A DNA stretch of 64,000 nt from Sarcomyxa edulis (Eukaryota; Basidiomycota; Agaricomycetes; Agaricales; Mycenaceae). Both the position numbers and the translations under genes were made by a program. A model generated the notes under the pieces. The model ran no database searches and was not told where the DNA came from. It saw only the letters and a list, made by a program, of their open reading frames with translations. The DNA is taken from contig QUOL01000005.1 in assembly GCA_009761415.1 (NCBI GenBank), positions 248,001 to 312,000 on the forward strand. The letters are read 5' to 3'. Position 1 is the stretch's first letter. Every line of letters begins with the position of its first letter. Shown piece after piece: positions 36,563 through 48,965 of this stretch.

Positions 36563-36578
36563 CTGCGGGAAGTCGTCC
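36563..36578 (-). repeat. right terminal inverted repeat of the Harbinger element
   Basis: CTGCGGGAAGTCGTCC, the exact reverse complement of the left end, followed at once by the AAT duplication at 36579-36581. Confidence 0.88.
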
Positions 36579-36686
36579 AATGATTCGGCTCTGCCGGGAG
36601 TTTAGAACGGTCATATTAGTTGACAACTTTGTCGAACAAAGCCCAAAAACTGGAGGATCTGAATAGCCATTTGATGGCGATGCGAC

Positions 36687-36693
36687 TATAAAA
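36687..36693 (+). promoter_or_regulatory. TATA box of the acyltransferase gene
   Basis: TATAAAA lies 42 nt upstream of ATG 36729. The same position in the duplicated pseudogene locus reads TATGAAG, which supports its identification and suggests the copy's promoter has decayed. Confidence 0.65.
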
Positions 36694-36728
36694 CAAAGTT
36701 CAAAGATGTGCGTACAATATCATCAATC

Positions 36729-38156
36729 ATGTCCTCCCCGACCACGACCACACTTATCAAGCCCGCCAACTGGGATGAAATCGTCGGAAAGACTTATCCA
36801 CTCACGCCCCTCGACCTGGTCGTACCCCCGGCATACATCAATCTCGTTATCCTCTTCCCGTTCGCAGATTCTGACGTCGCGCCCTCCGCTTCTGAAGTCA
36901 TCAAGTCCTTGAAGGATGGAGTCGCACGAACTATAGCTCAGTTCCCTCATCTAAATGGAAGGGTCATGATCGACCCTCTGGACGGTTCGCAGAAACTCGT
37001 CATCCCGACCAAGGAATCAGACATTGGTGTCCGATTCGTTGAGCGATTTCTCACAGATCCGAACGAATTCCCCACGTCTTACGAGGACCTCCGCTCCGCA
37101 CAATTTCCCATCTCTAGATTCGACTCTAAACTATTTTCTCCCTTCGAAAATCTATTACAGCAGAATGGATCTGAAGGCTTTGCGATCCAGGTGACGTTCA
37201 TTCGTGGGGGAGTTATCCTGGCACCATGCCTCCATCACTCATTAGCCGACGGACCCGGTTTCGACATGCTCATGAGATATCTCAGTGATAACATTTCCAT
37301 GACTGAAAGCGACTCTCCAGCAATCATACCGAATACTGTTTTGGACAGGTCACCTGTCCTAAACCTGACCAACACCGACCACAGACCCCATCCCGAGTTT
37401 GTAATTCTCCCACACGAAGAAGTCTGGCGTTCCGCTGCACCACCCGAATTAACTAACTACGAAAATCGCATCTATTCCTTCTCTACCACCAGACTGACCC
37501 AGCTCAAAAGCGCAATCGTCGCTTCGAACCCTACTGGTCGGGTATCCACTAACGATTGCTTAGCCGCTCTACTCTGGCGTTGCCGCGTCCAGACTGGCCT
37601 GAAGACGGGTTCATTGAAAGACACAGACATGACTCTCTTTACTATGCCAGTCAACTCCCGATCGAACATCCCCCTTCCCGATGAATGGTTTGGAAATGCA
37701 GTTGCGGTGGCTCTTTCCCATCGACCCGTTTCTGCATTCCAATTAGACGAAGTCTCCCGCCTCAACCCCGCCATCGGGCTCAGTTCCATTGCCCTGGCGA
37801 TTCGTGATTCTCTCAACGCTATCCGCGTCGAAGGTCACGTCGCATCCGTCTGCTCCTTCATCAACTCTGTTCCCGATAAACGTGACATCTTCCCGGCTTT
37901 TTTCCCTCTCGGTGGACCGAAAACCGGGCTTTCTAGTTGGGAAGGGATGAAGACGTATAGCTATCAATACGGAATCCTGGGCCTGCCCGAGAAGGTTCGA
38001 GTTTGCCCATCGACAGTTTATATTGGGGCGATAGTCGTACTGCCGAAGGACGATTCTAGTCAGAAGACAGAATTTTTGATGGCGTTGACTAAGGAGGAGT
38101 GGCAATTCATGCACACTTATATCTTGGAGGCTGGGGGAGAACTAGTCTCGCTTTGA
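36729..38156 (+). CDS. BAHD-like acyltransferase (transferase family)
   Basis: Intronless 475-residue protein, normal length for the family. It transfers acyl groups from acyl-CoA to an alcohol or amine of a small molecule, often in secondary metabolism. The start MSSPTTTTLIKPANWDEIVG is chosen as the second Met of the frame, just after the TATA box. The catalytic HxxxD appears as HHSLADGPGF near residue 175. Conserved FPHLNGRVMIDPLDGSQKLV and TNDCLAALLWRCR are present. The C-terminal DFGWG motif is replaced by YQYGILGLPEKVR, as in divergent fungal members. The Harbinger element's right end sits 148 bp upstream. A broken copy lies at 2237-2724. Substrate unknown. Confidence 0.85.
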   Translation: MSSPTTTTLIKPANWDEIVGKTYPLTPLDLVVPPAYINLVILFPFADSDVAPSASEVIKSLKDGVARTIAQFPHLNGRVMIDPLDGSQKLVIPTKESDIGVRFVERFLTDPNEFPTSYEDLRSAQFPISRFDSKLFSPFENLLQQNGSEGFAIQVTFIRGGVILAPCLHHSLADGPGFDMLMRYLSDNISMTESDSPAIIPNTVLDRSPVLNLTNTDHRPHPEFVILPHEEVWRSAAPPELTNYENRIYSFSTTRLTQLKSAIVASNPTGRVSTNDCLAALLWRCRVQTGLKTGSLKDTDMTLFTMPVNSRSNIPLPDEWFGNAVAVALSHRPVSAFQLDEVSRLNPAIGLSSIALAIRDSLNAIRVEGHVASVCSFINSVPDKRDIFPAFFPLGGPKTGLSSWEGMKTYSYQYGILGLPEKVRVCPSTVYIGAIVVLPKDDSSQKTEFLMALTKEEWQFMHTYILEAGGELVSL

Positions 38157-40043
38157 CAGATCGAATCCTAAGGTGCTAGTGAGTTGGGTATTGTCGCATT
38201 TTTGGAAGGCTTGCTGATGAATAATCATTTTGGGATTATCGTAGGTACCATTGAGTTGAAGGATTGCCATATCTTCTAGTGGGGCTGTCTGACAGCCCTT
38301 CGACCTCGTTGTCTCTCTCAAGTCCTCCTATTCGAATATATATCGTCGTTCCGTGCTGGTCAAATAGCGTGATCTCCGTCAGATAGCTCGTCGGTTTGTC
38401 TACACTGGCAGCTCAGATCCTGAGGCTGTTGTTCCATATGCATATCTTCAGCTTCCCTCCTGATTGATCGATTTTGAGTAAGCGTTTGCAGGTCGATATA
38501 CCATTGTCGGCGGAACTATCGTCTACTATATATATGTGCAGGAAAGGAACTAGTCTCGAAAATCTTCACTAGCTATAGTGTCAGTCAGGTATGGGTTCGG
38601 GTCTTGCAACTTTTCCCTAATCCGAATCGCTTCTAGTCTTCGCTCGACCGGCCCGCATGGACATCTTACAATATCGTATCTGTGACTGCCACTTCTATCC
38701 ATGCTATCCCGACGAGGCTACTTACTCGATATCTTATCCATTGATCTTGCTCAGAGCTGATATTCCTACTCGGACGATATGACCGGATACTAGTGACTAG
38801 AATGACATAGAACAATTGGACAAATACTAGATGATAATTCAGTCGACAAGTACAACAATGAGAGGGTAGTCGCTGTTTGGGGACGAAGTAATCTGAACGA
38901 ACGGATAGATGATAGTGGAGTGGACATTAAGAACAAATGATGGCCCATTCGTGGTGAGGCTACGAGACTAGCAAGCTTTGAACCTCTAGCATTGTGTGGC
39001 GTTCCCGTTAGCGAGATCGTGCAACGGTGGAATGAGTCTGGGCGCTGCGAGATGAGTGAGCCGGGGAGAGAAGGGTGGCAGTGGCAGTGGTAGATTCAAG
39101 GTCTACAATTCCTAAGGAATTAGCATCATCCTATGCCTCTAGATTGTCGATCCTCGTCTGCCCACTTTGAGAGGGCTGGAGGCGTCGAAACCTGACAGGC
39201 AACATGCCCAGAGTAGTTCCGCGTCTTTGGTATATAAAGAGTGATGCATGGCCAAAGATACACAAGAAAGAGGATCGCGATCTAGTTCGCCCGAATGGGG
39301 GGCCTCGAGATGTGCACATATGCGTCCATCTCGACGTCGTTCAGCGTCGTGAATGCGATGAATGCGGTGGGTTTGATGTAAAGAGTCGGGGCATGGATGT
39401 GTGCCATCTCATTCCAATCGGAAGCAATGCAATTGGAAGCAATGAGAATGGAGGACAAAGTCTGAGAATGCATTTTTCGGTATGAGGTGAGGATGAAGAT
39501 GGAAGAAATCGGCGGTACAGGAGTATCGGGAGATTCGAGCAGCTCTAGCACGAGCTGATGGAAGCCTACTGGTGATGGGATAGATGGCCAGCATGTGCGT
39601 CAGACAGTCTGCTGCTGCTCTTTCGTTCACGGCGATATCGATTTCCTTGGGTAAGGCGGATTGGCCTTGAGGTTCTTCCTATGGCAAGGCATTTGATTCA
39701 TGTGCCTGCTATACAAGTGAGAAACCTGGGATGAGTCCGATAGATAAGCATGAAGTCGTGATTATTGGTAGACGTTACACACCGTGATCCCTGATGCCTC
39801 TGCTGACCTTACATGTTCTCTACCACCGGGGTTGTTGTAAGTAGCCTAAAGAAGTGCAAAGAAGACCCTAGTTAATAAGGACTTGTGTGGCATTGTCATA
39901 AACAATCAGGGGCTCACCACTCCAACGTCAGAAAAGCGGCATGGATCCAGTGCCTCCCATCGCATTGCTCCACTGCCGAGGGAAGTCCAATGGAACGAAA
40001 TGTCGTGTACCGAAACAGCGACACTCGACATTTCGAAATCGCT
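38157..40043. other. gene-poor stretch
   Basis: No recognisable gene. A TATATAAA box on the plus strand at about 39231 is followed only by very short ORFs. Frames on both strands near 39130-39550 overlap, and neither shows a family or clean splice sites. Confidence 0.5.
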
Positions 40044-40381
40044 CTACTCGTGTTCAATCCAGCCCTCCTTGACCTCTTCCCTACATGCTAAGGAAGGACT
40101 GTCTAAGTTGAAGACATCACATAGAAGAAGAAAGAAATTACGCACGAGAGTGGCGGCAGTAGCCTGTATGTCAGATCTTGGGATGCTGATCTGTAACGAG
40201 ATTGGGGTTGGTGACTTGTTGAGTCTGAATTCCACGTCTAATTTGACGTCGCTGTCCTATACATCGATGAGAAAGCTCATCAGTTGAAGGAGTCTTTCAA
40301 GGACTTTGAGGGAATACGTACGTTTGAGATCGACGGTGTTGAGTGGCAGCAGCCTAAAAGGTATAGTATACCTAGATACAT
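40044..40381 (-). CDS. possible small secreted protein
   Basis: Tentative. A good TATAAAA (40500-40506, minus strand) is followed by a CT-rich initiator-like region and ATG 40381. The first exon reads MYLGILYLLGCCHSTPSISN, a short signal-peptide-like start. A GTACGT donor and TAG acceptor lead in frame to DSDVKLDVEFRLNKSPTPIS and ISIPRSDIQATAATL. After that the frame either reads through to a stop at 40044 or splices (GTGCGT to TGTAG) to end at 40054. The product would be about 65-95 residues. Not recognised. Confidence 0.3.
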
Positions 40382-40506
40382 CTCAATTAAAGTTGTCGAG
40401 ATGTGGACGAAACAAGACTATTGGTAGGTATAGTTGTGGTGGTGATGATGATGAAGAAGAAGAAAGAAGTTGAATGAAAAGTGACTGCACCGGGTTAGCT
40501 TTTATA

Positions 40507-41893
40507 TGTCGACAGCCATGTGGCGGATGGCCACCGCCCAAGCGTGACTCAAGCGCAAGCCTACCTGCTCGATCGGGGACGTCCGAGTGGCCAGCCACAT
40601 GTGTTGGTTAGATGGGACGTACCAAGAATTCGGACTCGCGGCTATCCATTGTCCTAAATTCCCGTTCACAAGGGCAAGGACGCCACCTGACAAGACGAAC
40701 CGTCATCCAATGGGCCGGACACAGAAATAATGTCTAGCCGCAAGAACAATAGTCCAGTGACAGAAAAGCGGATAGTGCGAACAATTTGGCGGTGGCCACA
40801 AATCTTCCACGTCCAGGAAGGTCGGGCGCCACTGCAGATATAAGAATCGAGGTCGATTCCAACGATTATCAAACCCACGCCTCGAAGACCATGAAGTCTC
40901 TGACACTCGATCCCTGCAGGATATCAAATACTGAGAAGACAGGCCTAGTCACCGAAGCTCTTTAGACACGCTCCGCTAGTTTGTTCGGGGTCGTCACCGT
41001 TTGACGACACGTGCTTCGGCTTTGAAGGTTGAGGTGCATGACATTCTCAGGTCACTTCGTCGATACGCAAGTAATGGCCAATCGTCAATAGAAGATGCTG
41101 GCCAGAACTTTTGGAAGGACAAGCGATAAGTCATATACTCAATATCTGACTCGAATCGTGGCACAAGACTGATAGGCGCTTCCGACTTGGGCCCATGTGC
41201 TTGTCCAAAAGCCCACAGTCAGAGAGAAAAACTGCGAGTTTGAATACCTTGCTAACCTTTTTGATACATGTATTCCCAGTCAAACAGTCTGGCTAACATG
41301 GACGCGGTGGGGGCCATGATCTTGATACATATCGACCACAGTCACGGTATCAGTGCACACTACTTATATGCAGAAAACTGTCGAGGGTGTACCACAAATG
41401 TATCCTCTTCATTTCGCTGAAAGTGAAACACAAGGATGCATGGTCTTGTCCAGCGAGAAGGTAGAATGAGAAACGAGGGCGTCGGAATGAAAAATCGAAG
41501 AGTCGGAGACGCGCCGCGGAGTTGCAAACTTGCAAATTCCTGCAAAGTCGATATGAAGGTCAACAAGTACTGCTTTACACGAAAGCATGGCTACTATGGC
41601 AGGTAGCCTGAGGGATCCGATATATACCCGTCACTAACGCAGGCTTACAAGGGGACGGGACTCTGAATATTACTCAACGTCCCGGTGCTCTTACAGATGC
41701 ATCGGACTTGTAATGATGTATCTTTTGGCTCCGTTCGTCTTTCTACAGCTAAGTCGACTGCTTATTAATGTCTGGGTCTATATTGCAATGCTAGATGTGA
41801 TATGTATGTTGATCCTAGAAGGATATACCGAGCCATAAGGACAATGCTCATCCGCAACTCTGCGGTAAATCAAAGCGATGCTCTCGGCTGATA
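40507..41893. other. intergenic, nothing supportable
   Basis: Short frames only, on both strands. There is no family signal and no repeat I could define. Confidence 0.5.
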
Positions 41894-44800
41894 TCATCGC
41901 GTTGTGCCAATCCTCATCATCGCATCAGCCAGATTCTCTTGGAACGCATCGGGTCCTAGGAGGTCTACAATGCCTGCTTTGGTGAATTGCAGCCGGACGG
42001 CAGGTCGGAGGTGCGTTATGAAGAGAGCGACTCCACGCGCCTGGAGAATGAAGAATGTGAGAAAGAAAAGTCAGACATACAATATCAAAAAAACGCTCAC
42101 ATGATAATCTTCGAGCAACTCGTAAAATATCTCTGCAGCTCTATATCATATACCGGTGAGCGAAACACTCCAAGAAGGACAGAAAGACGATGGAGACATA
42201 CGAAGCATCCATTGTATCCACATCCGCAAGATGAAACACGAGAACACTAGCCTGTTGTCGTCGAGGGTCTTCCGATGGATGACTCTGCTCTACGCCGTAC
42301 AATTCTAGTCTCCTGAGTCGTTCTTTCAATTGGGCGGTGTTTGCTGTGATAGAGTGTAAGGAAATAGTCAGAACTCATGATTACATTGTGTAGGGCATAA
42401 TAGAGAGGGAGGACAATCACCAAAATCCAGGTTCTCGCGGATACGCACGATCAGTGCACCGGGAACATCTTCCTCTGCTTCTGGATTCTCGTTGATAGGT
42501 TTCCAACGGTCTGTTCCTGGGATTCTTCCCTATATATATAGAGAGAGAGGAACATACATGTGAGCGAACAAAGACATACAGCGAATGAGTGAAAGGAGGT
42601 ACAAACCAAAATAGTCATCCTTGTTTTGGAAGAGCGGTGCACGACGAGGAGAAGGGATATGATCAAGCTGACAACGATCCCTACTTCGACGTTCCAGACA
42701 ATAGAGAAGAAGAAGGTTAGGAACATCAGCGATAGATCGACCCATGCTCGCATTCTGTTTACATGCAGGTGATGGATTAGTATTGAAAGTAAGAAGAAAA
42801 GGAAGGATGCGTTGAAGCTGACCTCCAGTAATACCCAACATCGTGAGGCACTTCTGCGAGGAGGGAAAATACAACTAGACAGATGCTATGTATTCGGATA
42901 CGAAGTATAGAAGGAAAAGTTGTCAGTATGCAAGGAAACACTTGTTCAATGTGTTATCGCGTACATGGAGGCCAAGACGCATTTAGGCAAGTAATACAGC
43001 CAAGGGAGGAGGAAGAAAGTCGCTAAGAGGACGACACCCGAACAGACTAGAGACGCCATTTGAGTGCGGCCGCCTACGTCGCCATTGATGCGGGACCTGA
43101 TTGGGTAAAATTTGACATTTAACGTTTAGCGCTCGGTGCAGTAAAAGCCCAAATGTAGGAGACGGGAGAAGGAAACAAGGGAAGTACCTAGTGATGCTGC
43201 CATAAGCCGGAAGTGTCCCTGGAATGAAGCTCGCAACAAGGTTCGCAGCGCCGAGAGCCACTAGTTCGCGATTTGGAGAGATGGAGTATCCAAAACGGGC
43301 GCTGTTCTGTTTGGCGGCGACTATACTGTCGAGAAATCCAACAACGGATATAAGTCTGGGGAGATGAGGTGTGTGTAAGCAACCGAGCATAGAACAGAGA
43401 AACAAAAAGGTTGGAGAGCGGGGACTGAACACTTACACAGCCGTACTAGTAGTCCTCTGCAAGAACTTTAGGTTGCCCTTGCGAAACGGGATTTGAATGA
43501 ATCCTCCATCTCCTGTGTTGATGGGGACACTTCCCAAGATATCGACGGCGGATTCATCCCAGTCAAATTGATCGGAAAGAATAGTAGCACCGATGACGAC
43601 GACCAATACTTCTGGAACTCGGTATATCCACCAACGTTCCTTGCACCAGGAACGGTTTTTGAACCAGCGGAGGACGACTAGGGCAAGGAGGGCGATGAAG
43701 GAGATAGCGGTGGTCAGGTGGTGAGAATCGGAGAGGTGATCGACTAAGAAATAGAATTTGTCTAGTGTTGTGGAAGGGTGGGAGGCACGGAGGAATGGGA
43801 CGAGGCCTAGCATGGGTATGAGTTGTTCGCTGCGTGTCCGATGTCAGTGTTAGTAGACTATGATTGCATCCACGAAGTAGAGACGCACATCATGATGACT
43901 ACGGCGACAGCGGTGACAAACCCTCGTAGCAGCGCACGACTAAGTACGACATCGATGAATCCTAAACGAAAGAATCCGAGCAGGAATGATATCAGGCCGA
44001 CCTGTGCTTAAGGAATCAGAACGGATGTACAAGCAAGAATAGAGCTCGTGCCCGTGCGTAAACCACGTGTAGGTGACAAAACCACTGAAATCTGTGATAC
44101 AAAGGATGGAGACCAATCAAACAATCAGGGTCTCTTTGACTTAAATCTGTGAGCCAACTCTTGTGGGATCTCAGCCTATGAACCTTTGCTAGTCACTCGT
44201 GTGATGATACAATTTACGTGCACACGAGCTCTATCCTGGAAGGAAAGAATGCGACAGACCTGAAGCGTGATGACTGTAGCTACTGCAAGTCCCATTCTAT
44301 CGAGATCGCCGTCATCCTGCAATTCGTGGGGGTGCGTGGTATAATCGTGCTTGACCTCTGCGACGGCTTGACCCAGGAGAAGACTCAATGCGGCTTCGGG
44401 TGCGACGTTGAGCTGTCTAGAGGTACCAAGAAGTGCGTAGACAATTCCAGGGATAGATGCGGAGAATAGACCTGTGACGGGGCTTAGTTGAGCTAGAGAT
44501 GATGCGTATGAGACGGATTGTGGGATTAGCATGGATGCGACTGTGATTCCAGCTAAAAAGTCTCCTCCCAGACTGATTGAAGGGTGAGATTATAATCGCA
44601 TTGAGGGGAAGAGTAGACGTACAATGATAATGAATAGTTGGGGATCCAGGAAGTCGAGGGTATATAGTATTTGATTCGTTTGGCGATCCTGGCATTTTCT
44701 GCCTTTCGACTTAGTTTGGGACCTGGATCATGCGTCCCATAGCGCGCCCTTGTACCCTGCTCAACATCAATCAATAATGGTCGTTCATCGGCAGGTGTAG

Positions 44801-44942
44801 TTGGCATAAGAGAGTCTATGGGTATTCCTCGTATAGATGAAGCAGTAGATGTACCCTGTGGAGTAGTCTGGCCATGTAGAGGTCGTATGGACTGGGTACG
44901 AAGTTGTGGTATATCCGAGTTCGAGATGTTCCCAGCGCTCAT
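41894..44942 (-). CDS. SulP-family sulfate permease with STAS domain
   Basis: Plasma-membrane anion transporter (SLC26/SulP), probably taking up sulfate. ATG 44942 (MSAGNISNSDIPQLRTQSIR) was chosen because the open frame further upstream lacks an ATG. A cytosolic N-terminus (~110 residues) precedes ITVASMLIPQSVSYASSLAQ and SPVTGLFSASIPGIVYALLG, the hallmark SulP helices. Further membrane segments follow (LLALVVLRWF, VPEVLVVVIGATIL, VVGFLDSIVAAKQNS, LGAANLVASFIPG). The helix region ends with WVDLSLMFLTFFFSIVWNVE and the C-terminal STAS domain follows (ASVLVFHLADVDTMDASA, then LRPAVRLQFTKAGIVDLLG). There are about ten short introns. The full family architecture is intact. Possible functional link to the Moco-sulfurase-like gene 4 kb away is speculative. 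Confidence 0.93.
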
Positions 44943-47659
44943 CGTCGAGCTTGTCGTCGTCGAAAGAACGTCGACGTCGAGAGCAAGAGTCAACTCGAGG
45001 ACGGTGGCAGCATCGTGATTTTGGAAATTAGGCCCGATCCCGCGGCGGGCTCGATCAGCCAATCGCCACTCGAAAAATTGAAATTATCCGAGTCTTATCC
45101 TTCCACTCATCATCCACCGAGATATCGATGCTGTGTATCCCGGACTTGTTCTGGTCTGATACGATAGGAAATACGGCCGACAGACAGTACTCGAGGCTAC
45201 TCTGGAGTCCGAACCAATGGCAATAATGGCAGGTATCACCGCGAGCAGCATGCTAGCGCATCTGGTGTGCGGAGGGAAAATCGTCTGGAAAGGTGCTGCC
45301 AGTGGCTCGCGAAGAAAAGCGCTTGGATCGCGAACAGTAAGTGCTTTTTACCTTCGGCTTCTTGCAATTGTAACGTTCGCAACTGAAGCCACTGAAGCTG
45401 AAGTTCGATCCTTCTACTCGAAATGCAGTACACGTAGCCATCTTGTTAGTTGCTGCTTCTGTCATCACTTCGTCCTGGAGCGATTGACCTGGAACGATTG
45501 CAAAAATGTACGTGTCCTAGACTTCACGGAATTCTAGACTTGGTCGACTTGAGGCAATATTCGTGCACCGTCTGGGACCTACATATATGTAGGATCGTGT
45601 CTTGATCTTGCCCAACCTGTTTCATCTCGAATGAATGGAGGGTTGTGTCGCCTTCGTCGTCGTCGTCGTTCTCGAATAATGCAGTTCGCGATAGTGTGCT
45701 CTCTAGGTATGCATGTTGGTAACTCGCACCACCATTTTGATCTCATTGACGTTCACTGCATTGTAGATTTACATCACAATTCGATAGAATATCGAGTTAG
45801 AATGCTCGGATGACTGTCAACCCGCAACTTACATCCTACCCCGAATTCTATTCCCCAATTGACATCCGAGTCTCCATTTCGTCGATGTAAACATTTTGTC
45901 TGTCCCCACTAGCGCGATCACATCCTGGTTGACCATTCGTTGACTCGAAAACATTCCATATCTCCACTGGCATGTTCGCGAATATGCACTAGTTGTGGAA
46001 GAGACATTAATATTGGTGAGTTCTCGTCACCTGGAAGATACTTGGAACTATAGTGCCGATTCTTATTATGATTCAATGCTGTGGGTGCAGTGTGGCAATA
46101 CGTGGCTGGTGCTGCTAGAGTTTATTTTAACACATGCATGTGCATGGGTATGGAAGAATCCCACATCTTTCGGTACCGCATATCGGGAATTAGCCTCCAG
46201 TTTTACTACGTTCTCTTCTTGATGGAGTGGACCTATCCCATTAGCTCTTCCTTTACTTGCCTGAGGGGGCTATCTCAGATTCAGAAGCAGGAAAGAAGAA
46301 GTCGCGGAGAACGACAGAGAAAGGGGTGCTGATGATACGGTAAGTCCAATCATCGCTGTGCATATTCTGTCAGGTATGCTCATTCAAGCCCATAGGGGCT
46401 ATGAAGTGATATCGATGGGTTGATGATGATTAATGATCGGTCTGTCCATCATAATCATACGTTACGCCAGGATGTTCCACCGTCTTGTCGCTCACAGGGA
46501 CTTCCGAGTCGCTTGCCTGGGAAGCTTTTTTCCTTTTCACTTTCCCTTCGGTGGTACGTTCTGCGGGTCAACATTGCTGCGTGAATTGAATCATAATGGT
46601 CCGTTGACAGTACAAGCGATTTCAATTTAACATTCACAAAACCCCTTGTTGTCATCGCCTGTATACAGGAACGGGCAATCGATATCAGAATCACGTCGAC
46701 AGTCAAAGCTGATTGTATTGTCTCTTGTGCTTGGCCATGATCCAGACGACCAGGGCGAGTGAACGCACACACCATATCGACAATGCCTCCTCTCCGCAAT
46801 CTACTTTTTCCGAGTCATTCCCCACCACAACATTGCAAAGTTCCTTCTTTTTTTGGTGATCCTTGTCCTTTGTTCTAACCGGGCCAATCTTCACTTCCTG
46901 TTATCCCATAGTCTCCATGCCACCACTTGTGAGAGGACGCTGGCAATACGCCTGAGGTACGTTATCCGTGCGTCGCCATAATCTGTTTTTAGATCCCTGA
47001 CCACCTTGTTCTTCAATGCAGCTATCTGTTTTGGAGGCAAATTCGTCATACTGGCGTATTACTCTCATCCCTCGGACTTGATGAATAGCTATTTTGGCTC
47101 CCAAGAAGTTCTTTCAATAAAGGGGCTTACAGTCCCACAAGAACAAAAACTCTCACAAAGCCCTCCCGTCCCATGCTTCCGTCCCCTGGAAGCAATGCTC
47201 AACGGACAATTACCAACCTATTCGCGTCACATCTCCTTGGTGCGTCGTTGACTCAGTTTCTAGACTCATGGGTGTTCTATGTCTATGTATACTTATGTCC
47301 GTGTCAAGGTCCCAAGGAATCATGAATTCGTTAATAGGATCTGTTCGGGAGAGTGAGAAATCGAATTCGAAGCCTCCTCTTGACGATTATTATGCCCGCC
47401 TAATACAGCTGGAAAGGTTCCACGCAACGCGATTGTGAACGTGTTAAGTTTATCTCCACGCTTTGTTCATCCATCCATCATCTCTTGATACATATTCATT
47501 CGATGATTCACTTGCCCTCCTTGGATGGACCGCGAAGACCTAGATTGATTTATGGTTTGGCCTGGGTTGCAACGAGAACTCCGTGTCGTGTCGTGTCTTG
47601 TCTTGTCGTTTCGGATCGACAGGCCCTGTTAGCCCGCGCCCAGTGCCACAGATGTATGC
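44943..47659. other. 2.7-kb gene-poor stretch
   Basis: I find no recognisable protein. The first ~250 bp are the promoter and leader of the sulfate permease. Short frames around 46000-46350 and 46450-46900 overlap on both strands and look like chance. Confidence 0.5.
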
Positions 47660-47960
47660 ATGTACATGTACAGCTTTTTGTACGTCGACATCGGGTTTGT
47701 GGAGTCTATCCAAGTAAACCCCACTCAGGGCTTGGTTCTCAGTAAATTGTTACTACAGGTGAGTCATTCTCCATTCTTTCTTTCAGCCGTTCCATTTGCA
47801 ATTCCATGTTTTCTCTGTCGATTCTTTTGTTCCCTTTGGTGTTAACTAGATTGGTTTGAACATGCAGGTCTTAGTTTCGACTTCTGGTATCAGTTCCTGG
47901 GCGACGGGTAACTTTCCAGCCACTACTGAGGTTTCCAGAAGATCGAGAGAGTGGTTGTAG
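47660..47960 (+). CDS. possible two-exon small protein
   Basis: Tentative. MYMYSFLYVDIGFVESIQVN through LVLSKLLLQ ends at a strong donor (CAG|GTGAGT, 47759). A branch-like GTTAACT and a TGCAG acceptor (47867) restore the same frame: VLVSTSGISSWATGNFPATT, then a basic end and a stop at 47958. The total is 63 residues. The clean intron signals are the only real support; upstream exons may exist. No family recognised. Confidence 0.22.
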
Positions 47961-48899
47961 AGCGAACGACGGGTATCGATGTGACGCTAATACGGAGGCT
48001 TGCGGTTGAGCATAGGGTATTGTTCTTATGCAGGAGCTATTCCTTCTGGGTGCTAGTTCTAGTGCAATATGGTCTTTATCATGATGCGGTGGAACACTAG
48101 CACCCATTTCTCCTGCCTCTCATCCTTTTGTTGTTTGCCGCTCCTTTCTTCGGCTCCATACGTCGCTAAACGCTATCTTACCCCCAATTATCTTAGGCTC
48201 GGCGCGTCCTCACTGCCATGGTCAGAGTCAGACGTTGATGTCGCCGAGCGCGACTTTTCGTGTCTCGTCCTCCCTCAAGAAATGCTATGCTCGGTTCCGA
48301 AACAGAACGAAACGAAACGATTCGCTACAGTTCGTTTGGAGAGCTGACGTGATCTGTCGAGAGCAGTGCTTCGGTATCGGCGTGTCGAAGAAGCGGAACG
48401 GATCAGAGAGAGGGGTGCTGCAAGACTTATTTTTGTGACATCTGGGCAATGCAAGATCTACACCACACTATAGGGATTTTCCCATCCCCATGGTGTATGA
48501 CAGTGATATATTTTTGGTATAATGAGTGGCCCCCGGTTTGGGTGGAACGCGCGACTCCGCGAAGCTCTGCTTGTGTGAGAAGGACCGGATATAGTAAGAA
48601 AGTCCAGAATAACGACGCAGTGATCTCTGAGATGAACGTTAACAGGTTTGTCGGTGATCTGATTGCTCTTCTGAATCTGACTGGATGTTACTGTAGGAAT
48701 GGATGTAAAATTGCGGTGCGAATTTGGCAACTTGAAGGGTGGCTTGTCGACATGTCGGACTTTTCACTTCAAGTTTGGACTTGCGTTTATTGTCTGACAA
48801 CACGTCCCGCTCAGGTCTCCCTTGTTATCCCCGTCAATCGCCCTGATCCTCCCCTGACAAGTGCTGTATTATGACCAGAGATATAGATACAGATACACC

Positions 48900-48906
48900 T
48901 ATATAA
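48900..48906 (+). promoter_or_regulatory. TATA box of the Moco-sulfurase-like gene
   Basis: TATATAA lies 60 nt upstream of ATG 48966, followed by a C-rich leader. This supports the choice of that ATG and therefore the MGNTQSS N-terminus. Confidence 0.6.
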
Positions 48907-48965
48907 CACCCCCGTTTCTCAAGGTACATCCCCCAAGACACCCCCACTCGACACACTCAACCGCT

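Larger units (their letters stand above)
31692..36578. mobile_element. PIF/Harbinger DNA transposon, 4887 bp, internally deleted and carrying a nested insertion
   Basis: The ends are perfect 16-bp inverted repeats (GGACGACTTCCCGCAG at 31692-31707 and its complement at 36563-36578), flanked by AAT on both sides. Inside are a plus-strand Myb/SANT-like gene and a converging Harbinger transposase gene, the standard two-gene content of the superfamily. The transposase has lost its C-terminal half by an internal deletion that also removed the Myb gene's end. A second element (35299-36551) sits in the right arm; without it and its duplication the element would be about 3.6 kb. It lies between the P450 fusion and the acyltransferase gene, and its right end is only 148 bp from the acyltransferase ATG. 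Confidence 0.88.

Noticed and set aside
45217..46900. Several 80-110 residue ORFs downstream of the sulfate permease
   Set aside because: They overlap one another on both strands, lack recognisable motifs, and some lack an ATG start.
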